DNA of 64,000 nt from Firmicutes bacterium UBA6113 (GTDB lineage: Bacteria; Bacillota; Clostridia; Tissierellales; Sedimentibacteraceae), in contig DIWF01000003.1 in NCBI GenBank assembly GCA_002422545.1, forward strand, positions 1-64,000, given 5' to 3'. The position numbers and the translations under genes are program-made. Each line of letters opens with the position of its first letter. Positions within the stretch are counted from its first letter, which is position 1. Under the pieces are notes generated by a model. It worked only from the letters and a program-made list of their open reading frames with translations. It was not told where the DNA came from and did no database searches. This document shows, piece after piece, positions 1-8,840 of this stretch.

Positions 1-248
1 TTATTCAAAGACCAATTCAATACCTCATATTCTTTTGGCTCTATATTATTTACACATATGAACCCAGCAAATTTACCATCTCTTTCGGATACATACAAGC
101 ATTTATTTTCTATATCTTTTATAAAATCTTTATCTTGAGGATAATTTTCATCCCATTGAAAATTATTGTATTGGTGCATTTCTTCTTTTGTTTGTTCTAT
201 TATTTCCATAATATTTGTTAAATCACTTAAAAATGCTTTTCTAATCAT
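1..248 (-). CDS. GNAT-family N-acetyltransferase, partial (N-terminal 82 residues)
   Basis: The reading frame opens at an ATG (complement of 246-248) and runs off the left edge with no stop. The visible residues (MIRKAFLSDLTNIMEIIEQ, then KDFIKDIENK, then LYVSERDGKFAGFICV) have the layout of a GNAT fold: first beta strand, helices alpha1/alpha2, then strands beta2-beta3. The acetyl-CoA loop would lie outside the window. The substrate cannot be told. It is separated from the next gene by a terminator, so it is probably its own unit. Confidence 0.7.
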   Translation of the reverse strand, partial: MIRKAFLSDLTNIMEIIEQTKEEMHQYNNFQWDENYPQDKDFIKDIENKCLYVSERDGKFAGFICVNNIEPKEYEVLNWSLN

Positions 249-324
249 TTCAATCCCCTATAATTTCTTTATTTTAAATATTAATATCATATATATGCTA
301 AATTTTCAATACCAAATTATTTTC

Positions 325-352
325 AAAAAAAAATAGCAGCCATAGACTGCTA
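325..352 (-). terminator. Rho-independent terminator of the DUF438 operon
   Basis: A 6-bp stem TAGCAG/CTGCTA (334-339 and 347-352) with a 7-nt loop is followed, on the minus strand, by nine Ts (325-333). It lies 11 bases past the DUF438 stop. Confidence 0.85.
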
Positions 353-362
353 TAAAATATAA

Positions 363-1559
363 TTAATCTGTAACCAATCTTTTTTCGCCAGTGATTTCTT
401 GAATAGGCTTAATGTTTTGTGTAACTTCTAAAACACCTAAAAATTCTCCATCTTCACTTCTAACTGCAAAATATCTAATATAAACATATTTATCACCCAT
501 TTTAATCCAAAAATCTTCATGTTGCTTTTTACCTGATTTTAAATCTTTAACAATTCCTTCAACTATATGTACACTTGCTGGTGGATGACAGTTCGATACT
601 TCCCTTCCTAAAATAGTTTTAGTTCTTGGGAAAATCCTCTCAGTTCCCTGAGAAAAATATTTTACTTTATCATCTTTTCCAACAAAAGTCATATCAAAAG
701 GAAGAGTGTTTAAAACGGCAATTAATTCTTCAGTTTTAAATATTCCAGATGGTAATGAAATAACTCCCATTTCAGTTTTTTCTTCTTTAATTTCTTTTTT
801 TGCTTTTAAATCTACTTTCCATGTTTGAACATTATCTATCATAAATCCAATTTCAGAACTATCATCAGCAACTTGTTTCCATTCATCCTGTGTCATAGTA
901 TCCAATAACATAGGAAGCATAATATTTTCTTCCTTAAAAATCATTTCAGTAATTCTTTCTGATAAATTGTTTAAATCATCTTTTAAATCAGTATCCCCTT
1001 CTTTTATAGAGGCTCTAATTGATTTCAATAAATTTCTTATTTCATCATCAACACCCCACATTACTTTTGGTGGAGCAGTGATACCGTATTTCTCCATGTA
1101 AGGGAATAACAAATTTTCCTTTTTAGAATAATGCAAATCAATTTTTGATAATTTTTCTAAAATATCTTTTATTTTTTCTATTGCACCTTTATTTTGCAAA
1201 TTATCTATACAAGGTTTTAATTCTTGCTCTATTATTTTTTCTAATAATCTGTTTTCAAGTTTTAATGTATGACCTGGATGACCAGGAATTTCAGTTTGAT
1301 CTGCTTTTGCATGTATTTCTTCTATAGAACCTTTAAAAACAGCTGAATGAACATCACACAATTTCTGCACTTCAGTTATAGGCAACCCTTCTGAAATTAA
1401 AGCTTGTTCAGCTTCAGATATTTCTGTAGCAGAAACCCCTTTAAATGCTTCTTCAAACTTTTCTTTTACTTCTTCTACACTTTTACCATTATGTAATTCT
1501 TTAATCACTTGTTTAATAATTTCTTTGCGGTATTCTCGATTATTAATTTGTTCGCTCAT
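363..1559 (-). CDS. DUF438 / hemerythrin / PAS domain protein
   Basis: 398 residues. An N-terminal DUF438 segment (about 8-77) is followed by a hemerythrin-like four-helix region (about 85-220) with metal-ligand-like stretches HPGHTLKLEN, HYSKKENLLFP and FKEENIMLP. A C-terminal PAS-like domain (about 275-390, FDMTFVGKDDKVKYFSQG onward) follows. This domain order is standard for the DUF438 family of anaerobes, thought to sense oxygen, NO or redox ligands, possibly via haem or a di-iron centre; the ligand is not known from the sequence. The start has a GGAGG site. It follows the DUF1858 gene by 28 bases and ends at a terminator, so the two form one operon. Confidence 0.88.
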   Translation of the reverse strand: MSEQINNREYRKEIIKQVIKELHNGKSVEEVKEKFEEAFKGVSATEISEAEQALISEGLPITEVQKLCDVHSAVFKGSIEEIHAKADQTEIPGHPGHTLKLENRLLEKIIEQELKPCIDNLQNKGAIEKIKDILEKLSKIDLHYSKKENLLFPYMEKYGITAPPKVMWGVDDEIRNLLKSIRASIKEGDTDLKDDLNNLSERITEMIFKEENIMLPMLLDTMTQDEWKQVADDSSEIGFMIDNVQTWKVDLKAKKEIKEEKTEMGVISLPSGIFKTEELIAVLNTLPFDMTFVGKDDKVKYFSQGTERIFPRTKTILGREVSNCHPPASVHIVEGIVKDLKSGKKQHEDFWIKMGDKYVYIRYFAVRSEDGEFLGVLEVTQNIKPIQEITGEKRLVTD

Positions 1560-1587
1560 TTTTCCTCCGTTTTTTGTTATTTATTAT

Positions 1588-1815
1588 TTATTCTTTAATT
1601 TCATAACCACTTTTAATAAATTCTTCTTTTATTAATTCAAGATCAATTTTTTTAGCTTTAGAACCTTTAGGAATAGTCATAAACCTTCCCATAGTAGAAA
1701 GCATACCAGGTTTTGTGATATCATCAAACCCAAGTTTTTCTAATATTTTGGGAATTTCAGAATCTTCATTGGAAAGTTCATAAACTGATTTATTTAAATC
1801 TAAAATTTTATCCAT
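1588..1815 (-). CDS. DUF1858 domain protein
   Basis: A 75-residue protein covering one DUF1858 domain (MDKILDLNKSVYELSNED, then IPKILEKLGFDDI). I use the ATG at 1815, because the ATG six bases upstream overlaps the AGAGGA ribosome site. DUF1858 proteins are small helical partners, often next to or fused to DUF438 or hybrid-cluster proteins, with proposed roles in redox or nitrosative stress. Here the gene precedes DUF438 by 28 bases, which supports a joint function. No catalytic residues are evident. Confidence 0.82.
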   Translation of the reverse strand: MDKILDLNKSVYELSNEDSEIPKILEKLGFDDITKPGMLSTMGRFMTIPKGSKAKKIDLELIKEEFIKSGYEIKE

Positions 1816-1955
1816 ATGCATCCTCTATGTATATACCAAATTTGTAAAATATAACTATTTTTATTATACCCACTATTTTGTCATTTAAAATTTATTTTAT
1901 ATAATTTTAATATTAATTAATAAAAAAAATATGATAGTCATATTAACTACCATAT

Positions 1956-2663
1956 TCATATTTCCGAAAAAACTTTTCCTATACTTTCATTAATAACTAA
2001 ATTAGCTTTTTTGTCCATTGATGTAGAAGATTTGTTTATTAATATAAGTTTATTTCCTTTATAATAATTAATAAGACTTGCTGCTGGATATACAACTAAA
2101 GAAGTTCCTCCAATAATAAGCACATCAGCTTCTTCTATATATTTTATAGCTTTTTGCCAGATATTTTCATCAAGACCTTCTTCATATAAAACTACATCAG
2201 GTTTTATTGTTCCTCCACAGCTGCATTTTGGTATTGCATCTTCATTAACTACATAATTTACATCATAAAATTTTCTGCATTTAATGCAGTAATTTCTATG
2301 AACTGAGCCGTGAAGCTCTAATACATTTTTACTTCCCGCCATTTGATGCAGTCCATCTATATTTTGTGTTATTATCGCCTTTAACTTTCCTGTTTTTTCA
2401 AGTTCAGCAAGTTTTATATGTGCCATATTTGGCTTAGCATTTAAAAAAATCATTTTATTTTTATAAAAATCATAAAATTCCTCTGTATTATTTTTATAAA
2501 AACTGTGTGAAATAATTTTTTCAGGTGGATATTTGTATTTTAAATTATATAAACCATCCAAACTTCTAAAATCAGGTATACCGCTTTCTGTAGAAACACC
2601 TGCTCCTCCAAAAAATACAATATTATTGCTGTTTGAAATTATATTTTTTAACTCTGCTTGCAT
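1956..2663 (-). CDS. Sir2-family NAD-dependent protein deacylase
   Basis: About 235 residues. It carries the sirtuin signatures GAGVSTESGIPDFRS (NAD binding), TQNIDGLH and the catalytic HGS motif, and a zinc-binding pair CIKC and CSC. These predict NAD-dependent removal of acyl groups from lysines in the cytoplasm. A longer frame opens at 2699, but I chose the ATG at 2663: it has an AAAGGGG site six bases upstream and avoids overlap with the preceding gene, which ends at 2674. Probably co-transcribed with that [2Fe-2S] gene. Confidence 0.92.
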   Translation of the reverse strand: MQAELKNIISNSNNIVFFGGAGVSTESGIPDFRSLDGLYNLKYKYPPEKIISHSFYKNNTEEFYDFYKNKMIFLNAKPNMAHIKLAELEKTGKLKAIITQNIDGLHQMAGSKNVLELHGSVHRNYCIKCRKFYDVNYVVNEDAIPKCSCGGTIKPDVVLYEEGLDENIWQKAIKYIEEADVLIIGGTSLVVYPAASLINYYKGNKLILINKSSTSMDKKANLVINESIGKVFSEI

Positions 2664-2673
2664 ATGATCCCCT

Positions 2674-2889
2674 TTAAAATAGTTGTTCATTGTAATCATC
2701 TATAATCTGTTGAATTTTTTCTGTACATCTTCTGCCTTTACATGGACCGCTACCTGACCCCGTAACTTTTTGTACTTCAGAAACAGTTTTCGCACCATTT
2801 TTTATAGCAGTTTTCATAGTAGCTCTCGAAATCCCTTTACAAAGACATATCTTAGTTAGTTTATCCATTATTTGTGCATTCTTATCCAA
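2674..2889 (-). CDS. BFD-like [2Fe-2S]-binding protein
   Basis: 71 residues starting at TTG (2889), with a good GAGGAG site seven bases upstream; an internal ATG eight codons in is the alternative. Cysteines occur as CLCKG near residue 16 and GPCKGRRC near 49-55, the four-Cys pattern of the BFD-like [2Fe-2S] domain, which in other proteins passes electrons or docks to partners. It is the first gene before sir2, 10 bases apart. The partner is unknown. Confidence 0.8.
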   Translation of the reverse strand: MDKNAQIMDKLTKICLCKGISRATMKTAIKNGAKTVSEVQKVTGSGSGPCKGRRCTEKIQQIIDDYNEQLF

Positions 2890-2923
2890 AATTTTCTCCT
2901 CTTTGATCTTCTTAAATTTAAAT

Positions 2924-3379
2924 CTAAAAACTTTTCGTTTTCTTATTTATTTTTTCATTATAAAATTCTAATATAATATTAGCTGGAAATAATTTTAAAT
3001 TAAAAAATAATATTGTAGATAATAACACTTGAATTACACCAATTATAAAAAATATTACGTGCAAAGATACTACAGATCTAAGCATTATACACTGAACAAT
3101 TATAAAAATAGGTAAAGCACAGCTAAAGACAAAGCTAATATAAATCTTTAAATTTGTTTTAAAAAGAAACATTACTGAGCTTAATAGATTACCTAATCCA
3201 ATTATAGTAAATAAAATTATGCCAGGAATAAAAAAGTTATCAAATGGTGAATTCTTCAATACTTCAACTGGTATTCCAAAAGGTCCATTTGGATTGCTAA
3301 TGCCAGCATAACCACCACCCAAAGCTCCTACTCCAACAAAAACATGCAAAAAAATTAGTATTCGGTAAACTTTTTTCAT
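2924..3379 (-). CDS. Four-helix membrane protein of unknown function
   Basis: 151 residues with an AAGGAG ribosome site. Four hydrophobic spans can be read (about 5-27, 49-74, 82-103 and 106-130), with a Gly/Asn-rich loop GGYAGISNPNGPFG after the first. I do not recognise the family. It lies between the FAD oxidoreductase and the [2Fe-2S] gene, all in the same direction; the 91-base gap to the former suggests separate transcription. Confidence 0.7.
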   Translation of the reverse strand: MKKVYRILIFLHVFVGVGALGGGYAGISNPNGPFGIPVEVLKNSPFDNFFIPGIILFTIIGLGNLLSSVMFLFKTNLKIYISFVFSCALPIFIIVQCIMLRSVVSLHVIFFIIGVIQVLLSTILFFNLKLFPANIILEFYNEKINKKTKSF

Positions 3380-3470
3380 AAAGCACTCCTTGATTTATTT
3401 TTTACTTTTAATGGTAATTATATTATAATATCATTTGCATTTTTTCTCAACAAATTTCATTTTTATAATG

Positions 3471-6008
3471 CTAATTCTCTAAAAACTCTAATACAGCAGC
3501 ATTGTTAATCAGTTTTTCTTTAAGAGTTTTATAATTAATATTTTGCACCTTATTTTCTTCCTCAATTGAAATTGCTGCTGCTATTCCTGCAGCTTCACCC
3601 ATAATCATAAATTGAGGTTCCATTCTTACAGTAGAATATGCTATATGACTAGCTGAAATGCATACTGATACAATTAAGTTGTCAGCTTCAGATATTTTAG
3701 GCATCATTACTCTATATGGAATTTCATAAGGCGTTAAAACAGGAACTTGAAGTTCACCTTCATTTAATACAAATCCGTCCATTGTCACATATCTTTGAAC
3801 ATTATGAGTGTCTATGCCGTAAGAACCCATTCCAATTGAATCATATTTTGTTATTTTTTCACGAACGTCTGATTCTGTTAATACAAAATCTCCAACCATC
3901 CGTCTTGCTTCCCTTATATATATTTGATAAGGCCAATAATCATTATCTGTAAACTCATCTGCTGCATAACCCCATTTTTTTACATCTTCGCGAAGTTCAG
4001 CAGGAACACTTAAATCATTTGAAATAAAATAAAGTAATCCTTGTATATATTCCTTGTGGTTATTTCTGATTTCTTCACGTTTTTTATAATCACCATCAGG
4101 ATATTCATAGTTTCCGCCAATAAAATCCGTTGAAATAGGACCAAGGTTATTAACATCATATTTATCATTTGGTAGTTTTCCTAAATATACTACATCTGTA
4201 AATTTTAAGCTACGGTTTTCATATTCTTTTATTTTATTAAGCCAAGCAGATAATATCTTATAATTTTCTGCATTATAATTATTTGGTTTAGTAAATGGTA
4301 TTAGATTATTAATATTGTTTGTAACGCATAACCTATAATTATATGCTTGAACTTTATTATCACCCTTCCCCATTTTTCCTGGATATTCATTGGTAATTCC
4401 ATTATATAATTTGCCATTCTCATCAAATGCTTCAAGATAATAATAAAAATTATTTGTACCCATTGGAGGAAGCTGTCCTGCAAAGCTTTCTTCATATTTA
4501 TCTTTTCCTTCTCTGCCAACAGTATATGAAACCTGTGACATAGCCATCAAATCCCCTTCATATGAACTGTCAATGAAAAACTGTGAAAAAAACAAATCCC
4601 CTGAAGTCATTTCTATGCTGATTAATTTAGCTACATCTTTTTCAACTCCATCATTTTCCTTTATGCTTTTATTGTAATAAACAAAAATATTTTCCTTTTC
4701 AAGCATTTCAGTCATAACTTCTTCAGCAACATGGGGTTCAAAAAACCAACTATTTTCTTTTCCATAACGTTTTCTGATATTTTCAAAAATTTCCTTTGTA
4801 ATCCCCCCAATAATTGAAGTGTTTCCGCCATCAGTAAATCCCAGTCCTCCTGTTACCATACCACCTATATGACTACCTTGCTCGATTAAAGCAACATCCA
4901 ATCCTTCCCTTGCTGCAGAAATAGCTGCTGCAAAACCTGATGCCGTTCCACCATATACAATAACATCATAAAATAACGGATAATCTATAAAATTTACTTT
5001 CAATGGTCTTTGGTTTAATTTTATGTGTTTAGATTTATAATCTTCATTTTCTATAGTGAATCTTACTTGATCAGCACCATAAAATCTTCCGTATGTATTT
5101 GTAATACTTTGTAAAACCATTCCCTCGTAAAGAGATTTATGTTTAGTATCATCAATTAAAAAATTATTAAAATCTATGTGAAGTGTTTTATCCTTATTAT
5201 ATGAAATATTGTTAATTTTAGTGTTTTTGGTCAAAACACTGTGTTCTCCAAACAGGATTTTCTTGTAATTTTCAGTTATTACTAATTCGGGACTTTCATT
5301 GGTTTGAAATTCAGTTACATGAGTTTTACAGCTGATTTTCATTTTTTTATAATCTGGATAATAATACTGAATTTCCTCAACCAAAGAAGAATTTTTCTGA
5401 ATTTCCTTAAGAACAACCGTTGTTGTTTTATCGCCTGTTATTATAACTGATTTAATAAGTCCTATATTTTTAGCGTAATAATCAACTGTTGTTTTATTAT
5501 TTGCTTTAGTAGTGACCTCTATAGCATCATAAGTTCCTATTGCAGTTTCAACTTTTGATTCAACATTTGTTATTTTTCTCTTAGAATCCTCTGTTATCCA
5601 TTCAGTACCTACAATAAATGGTTCCATAAGTAGTATTTCCGTTTTATTTCCGTTATTTCCTTGTTCGGAAAAATTCAATATATTTTGTCTAAAATATTTT
5701 TCTTCCATTGATATTTTATTTATTGCTTTACCGTCTTTCACTTGAATTAAAGAAATAATAACATCTTCATTTCCCCTAACTCTAAGCTGGATCATATCCT
5801 CACTTGTATAGTCAGATGTAACCTCATAAAATAGTCCTTGTTCATTAACTTCATATATATATTTAATATTTTGCTGTATAGGAAAATAACTTTCAATTTT
5901 GTCGTCTGATTGTTTATCATTAAGTGTATTTTTTATATTTTGTAAGTTAATTAAAACAAAAACAACTGCTGTAATAAATAATATAAAAATAATAATATAT
6001 TTTTTCAT
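3471..6008 (-). CDS. Membrane-anchored FAD-dependent oxidoreductase with N-terminal GerMN-like module
   Basis: 845 residues with a GGAGGG site. Residues 4-24 form a signal anchor. About 44-205 resemble the YIYE-type beta domain of secreted lipoproteins. About 218-335 look like a GerMN domain (LTKNTKINNISYNKDKTLHI, then VLQSITNTYGRF). From 348 there is an FAD_oxidored catalytic part: DVIVYGGTASGFAAAISAA (Rossmann dinucleotide loop), then GGMVTGGLGFTDGG. This oxidoreductase family is usually predicted extracytoplasmic and acts on unknown, perhaps sugar-like, substrates. The FAD assignment is firm; the N-terminal domains are recognised by eye only. It stands alone, with a terminator beyond its upstream neighbour arsC. 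Confidence 0.8.
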   Translation of the reverse strand: MKKYIIIFILFITAVVFVLINLQNIKNTLNDKQSDDKIESYFPIQQNIKYIYEVNEQGLFYEVTSDYTSEDMIQLRVRGNEDVIISLIQVKDGKAINKISMEEKYFRQNILNFSEQGNNGNKTEILLMEPFIVGTEWITEDSKRKITNVESKVETAIGTYDAIEVTTKANNKTTVDYYAKNIGLIKSVIITGDKTTTVVLKEIQKNSSLVEEIQYYYPDYKKMKISCKTHVTEFQTNESPELVITENYKKILFGEHSVLTKNTKINNISYNKDKTLHIDFNNFLIDDTKHKSLYEGMVLQSITNTYGRFYGADQVRFTIENEDYKSKHIKLNQRPLKVNFIDYPLFYDVIVYGGTASGFAAAISAAREGLDVALIEQGSHIGGMVTGGLGFTDGGNTSIIGGITKEIFENIRKRYGKENSWFFEPHVAEEVMTEMLEKENIFVYYNKSIKENDGVEKDVAKLISIEMTSGDLFFSQFFIDSSYEGDLMAMSQVSYTVGREGKDKYEESFAGQLPPMGTNNFYYYLEAFDENGKLYNGITNEYPGKMGKGDNKVQAYNYRLCVTNNINNLIPFTKPNNYNAENYKILSAWLNKIKEYENRSLKFTDVVYLGKLPNDKYDVNNLGPISTDFIGGNYEYPDGDYKKREEIRNNHKEYIQGLLYFISNDLSVPAELREDVKKWGYAADEFTDNDYWPYQIYIREARRMVGDFVLTESDVREKITKYDSIGMGSYGIDTHNVQRYVTMDGFVLNEGELQVPVLTPYEIPYRVMMPKISEADNLIVSVCISASHIAYSTVRMEPQFMIMGEAAGIAAAISIEEENKVQNINYKTLKEKLINNAAVLEFLEN

Positions 6009-6190
6009 GTGAGCCCTCCACTATGTTTCAGATTTAATAACACTAAAAATATTAAAAATCATACAAAATTCATTTCTATGCTAATTAAATCAAAAGCAAT
6101 TGCTATGTAATGTAACTGCAATTGCTATAGAACCTAATTATATATATACCCTTTAACATACTTATTTAAACTTAATATAAATTATAATAA

Positions 6191-6236
6191 AAACAAGCCA
6201 TGAATTTATTCAATGAATAATTCATGGCTTGTTTTT
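6191..6236 (-). terminator. Terminator of the ars operon
   Basis: A near-perfect stem of 14 bp (AAACAAGCCATGAA with its complement, 6191-6204 and 6221-6234), extended by an inner AT stem, is followed on the minus strand by a T run. It touches the arsC stop codon. Confidence 0.88.
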
Positions 6237-6661
6237 TATAAATTTTCTAATTCTTTAATTTCATTTTGTTTTATTTTTTGAGATAACTCATTTATTTTCT
6301 TTTCTATTTCTGAAATTATTTTTTTAAATTCTTCATCGCTTTTACCTGTTGGATCATTAAGTCCCCAGTCTTCTTCATATTTACTTGGAAGAAACGGACA
6401 AATTACATTGCAACCCATTTTAATAACTATATCTATTTCAGGTAATTCTGTTAGTAATTTAGACTTTTGAGTTTTTTCCATATCTATATTATAAATTTCT
6501 TTAATAAGTCTTACTGCATCTTGATTTATTTGTGGTTTCATTTCAGTTCCTGCAGAATAACTTTCAAATACGTCATTTGCTAAATGCTTTCCAAGTGCTT
6601 CGGCCATTTGACTTCTGCATGAATTGTGTACGCAAATAAATGCTACTTTTGGTTTATACAT
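6236..6661 (-). CDS. arsC: Arsenate reductase, thioredoxin-coupled LMW-phosphatase type
   Basis: 141 residues. It has the N-terminal phosphatase loop CVHNSCRSQMAEAL (nucleophilic Cys, Arg), the CNVICPF segment that supplies a resolving Cys, and DWGLNDPTGK near the end. It reduces As(V) to As(III) in the cytoplasm for export by ACR3. It is the last gene of the operon and closely resembles the arsC at 10255-10671, which begins the same operon. A GGAGG site precedes its ATG; 27 bases separate it from arsA. Confidence 0.93.
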   Translation of the reverse strand: MYKPKVAFICVHNSCRSQMAEALGKHLANDVFESYSAGTEMKPQINQDAVRLIKEIYNIDMEKTQKSKLLTELPEIDIVIKMGCNVICPFLPSKYEEDWGLNDPTGKSDEEFKKIISEIEKKINELSQKIKQNEIKELENL

Positions 6662-6688
6662 ATTTCCTCCATAAAATTCTCTTATTAT

Positions 6689-8431
6689 TTATACTAACAA
6701 ATTATTTAGGCTTTCCCCTTTAATTTCATCCATGCTCCATGGAATTATAACAAACTTTCCATTTGAATGAGCATCAACTTTATTAATCCATTCTATTTCA
6801 TTACTTGCCTTTGCATATAACATTTTATTTGTTGTATTTGTTTGATAAATAGATGAGTTGATAACCCACCATTTTGCTGAAATATTTGCACGCTTTAAAT
6901 CTTCTTCTAATCTCATAGCTTCATACACCGGCGTAGTTTCTGGCAGAGTTACAATAATTACTTCAGTTTCATTTGCATTTCGTAACCTTGGTAATAGTTT
7001 TTTTGCTGATTCAGGTACATCACCTTGTGATCTCATTATTTCTTGATTATAGCTTTGGGTGGAATCAAGCAAAAGTAAAGTGTGTCCTGTAGGTGCTGTA
7101 TCTACTACAACTACTTGGTTGTCAGCTTTTTCAACTATTTCTGCAAAAGCTCTAAACACAGCAATTTCCTGTGTACATGGTGAACGCAAATCTTCTTCTA
7201 TATATGCTAAATCTTCATCGGACATTGTTTCTCTTGCTTTTGAAAGTATTTCATATTGATATTTTTTGAGTTCTTCTTTTTCATCAATATGACTCATGGT
7301 AATGCCGCTTTGTTCATTAATAATAAATTTAAGGTGAGCTGCTGGGTCCGTTGTTGTAAGATGTACTTTTTTACCTTTTTTCGATAATCCTAATGCAATT
7401 GCTGCAGCTATTGTTGTTTTTCCTACTCCACCTTTTCCCATAGTAAATATTACTTTTTTACCATTTTTATAAAGGTCATTTACAACATCTTTTAAATTTA
7501 AAATAACATCTGCATTAATTTTTTCATTGCTTATTATATATTTATCCTTAGTTAAAAATGCTCTAACATTTTCTATACCTGTAATATTATAAGCCCGAAG
7601 AGGTATAAAATAAGTAATAATTTCTTTTAACCCTTTAGGAATATTTAATAAAGATTTTTGTTGCTTGTTATACAAACTTTCTGAAATTTTATCATCGTAA
7701 TCAGATAATATACCGTTTATTATGAGAGTTTGATTATTTATTCCAATTTCGGATAACTCTTTTGATGCTCTTTCTGCTTCCACAAGAGGTCCTGACTCAG
7801 GGCGGGAAACAAGAATTAAAGTTGTTTGTTTTTCATTAGCTAATACTTCTACAGCATTCTTATATATTTCTTTTTTATTTTCTAAACCCGAAAGCTGTCC
7901 TAAGCATGATACCCCATGTGTATTTTCACTTATAAAGTTACTCCATGCTGATGGTAGTTGTAACATCCTAAGTGTATGACCTGTTGGTGCTGTATCAAAA
8001 ATAATATGATCGAATACTTCCATAGCTCTTTTATCTGTAAGGAAATTTGAAAACTCATTAAAAGCTGCAATTTCTACAGTACAGGAACCTGATAATTGCT
8101 CTTCCATATTTTTAATTACTGATTCAGGCAATTTACCTTTATATGGCGCAATTACAGATTCACGGTACTCTTTAGCTGCTTGAATTGGATCAAGATTTGC
8201 TACCATAAGATTTGGAACTTCTTTTATATTAACACCTTTATTATTTAATTCTGTATTAAAAACATCTTGTAAATTTGATGCTGGGTCCGTGCTTATTAAT
8301 AGAACTTTTTTTCCACTATCAGCAAGAGTTACAGCTGTAGCACAGGCTGTGGATGTTTTACCTACTCCACCTTTTCCAGTATAAAACAAATATTTTGTCA
8401 ATATAATATTTTGTGGATTAAAATTTATCAT
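6689..8431 (-). CDS. arsA: Arsenical pump-driving ATPase ArsA
   Basis: 580 residues with two homologous nucleotide-binding halves. Each has a GKGGVGKT P-loop (near residues 19 and 334) and a DTAPTGHTLR/L signature. Cysteines SCTVE, VSCLG and PCTQE match the As(III)-binding positions of ArsA. It hydrolyses ATP to energise arsenite efflux and takes As(III) from the ArsD chaperone. The start overlaps arsD by four bases. ArsA normally pairs with ArsB; coupling to ACR3, as here, is common in Gram-positives and archaea. Confidence 0.95.
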   Translation of the reverse strand: MINFNPQNIILTKYLFYTGKGGVGKTSTACATAVTLADSGKKVLLISTDPASNLQDVFNTELNNKGVNIKEVPNLMVANLDPIQAAKEYRESVIAPYKGKLPESVIKNMEEQLSGSCTVEIAAFNEFSNFLTDKRAMEVFDHIIFDTAPTGHTLRMLQLPSAWSNFISENTHGVSCLGQLSGLENKKEIYKNAVEVLANEKQTTLILVSRPESGPLVEAERASKELSEIGINNQTLIINGILSDYDDKISESLYNKQQKSLLNIPKGLKEIITYFIPLRAYNITGIENVRAFLTKDKYIISNEKINADVILNLKDVVNDLYKNGKKVIFTMGKGGVGKTTIAAAIALGLSKKGKKVHLTTTDPAAHLKFIINEQSGITMSHIDEKEELKKYQYEILSKARETMSDEDLAYIEEDLRSPCTQEIAVFRAFAEIVEKADNQVVVVDTAPTGHTLLLLDSTQSYNQEIMRSQGDVPESAKKLLPRLRNANETEVIIVTLPETTPVYEAMRLEEDLKRANISAKWWVINSSIYQTNTTNKMLYAKASNEIEWINKVDAHSNGKFVIIPWSMDEIKGESLNNLLV

Positions 8432-8826
8432 TTACATTCTCCATTTGTACAATCGCAACCATTTGATTCTTTTGATTTCCTTGAAATTTTTACAACCCTT
8501 GGTTTAATAGCTAAAATTTCTTTTGGCACCTCAAGAAATGAAGTTAATTCATCATTTGTTGGATATCTACCTATTAAAACAATTTGACCATCTAATAAAG
8601 TAACTGGTAGTTTTTCAACTCCACTTTCATTAATTAATTTATTTACTTCTTGATTATTAACAAATTCCATAGGTGAATTTGTTAAATTAAATCTTTCTAT
8701 ATTTAATTTATTTTTCTTTAATGTATTTACAACTGTGGACATTCTCAGCAGTTCAGGATCAACTCCAACGCCACATATACCAGTTGGACAACACATAGCT
8801 GGTTCATAAATTTGTAATTTTTTCAT
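8428..8826 (-). CDS. arsD: Arsenite metallochaperone / co-repressor ArsD
   Basis: 132 residues. The As(III)-binding cysteines are visible as MCCPTGICGVGVD (C12, C13, C18), and the C-terminal tail has further cysteines (CDCTNGECK). ArsD delivers As(III) to ArsA and can act as a weak repressor. It has a GGAG site, is 14 bases after acr3 and overlaps arsA by four bases, so translation is coupled. Confidence 0.95.
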   Translation of the reverse strand: MKKLQIYEPAMCCPTGICGVGVDPELLRMSTVVNTLKKNKLNIERFNLTNSPMEFVNNQEVNKLINESGVEKLPVTLLDGQIVLIGRYPTNDELTSFLEVPKEILAIKPRVVKISRKSKESNGCDCTNGECK

Positions 8827-8840
8827 ATTATATCTCCACT

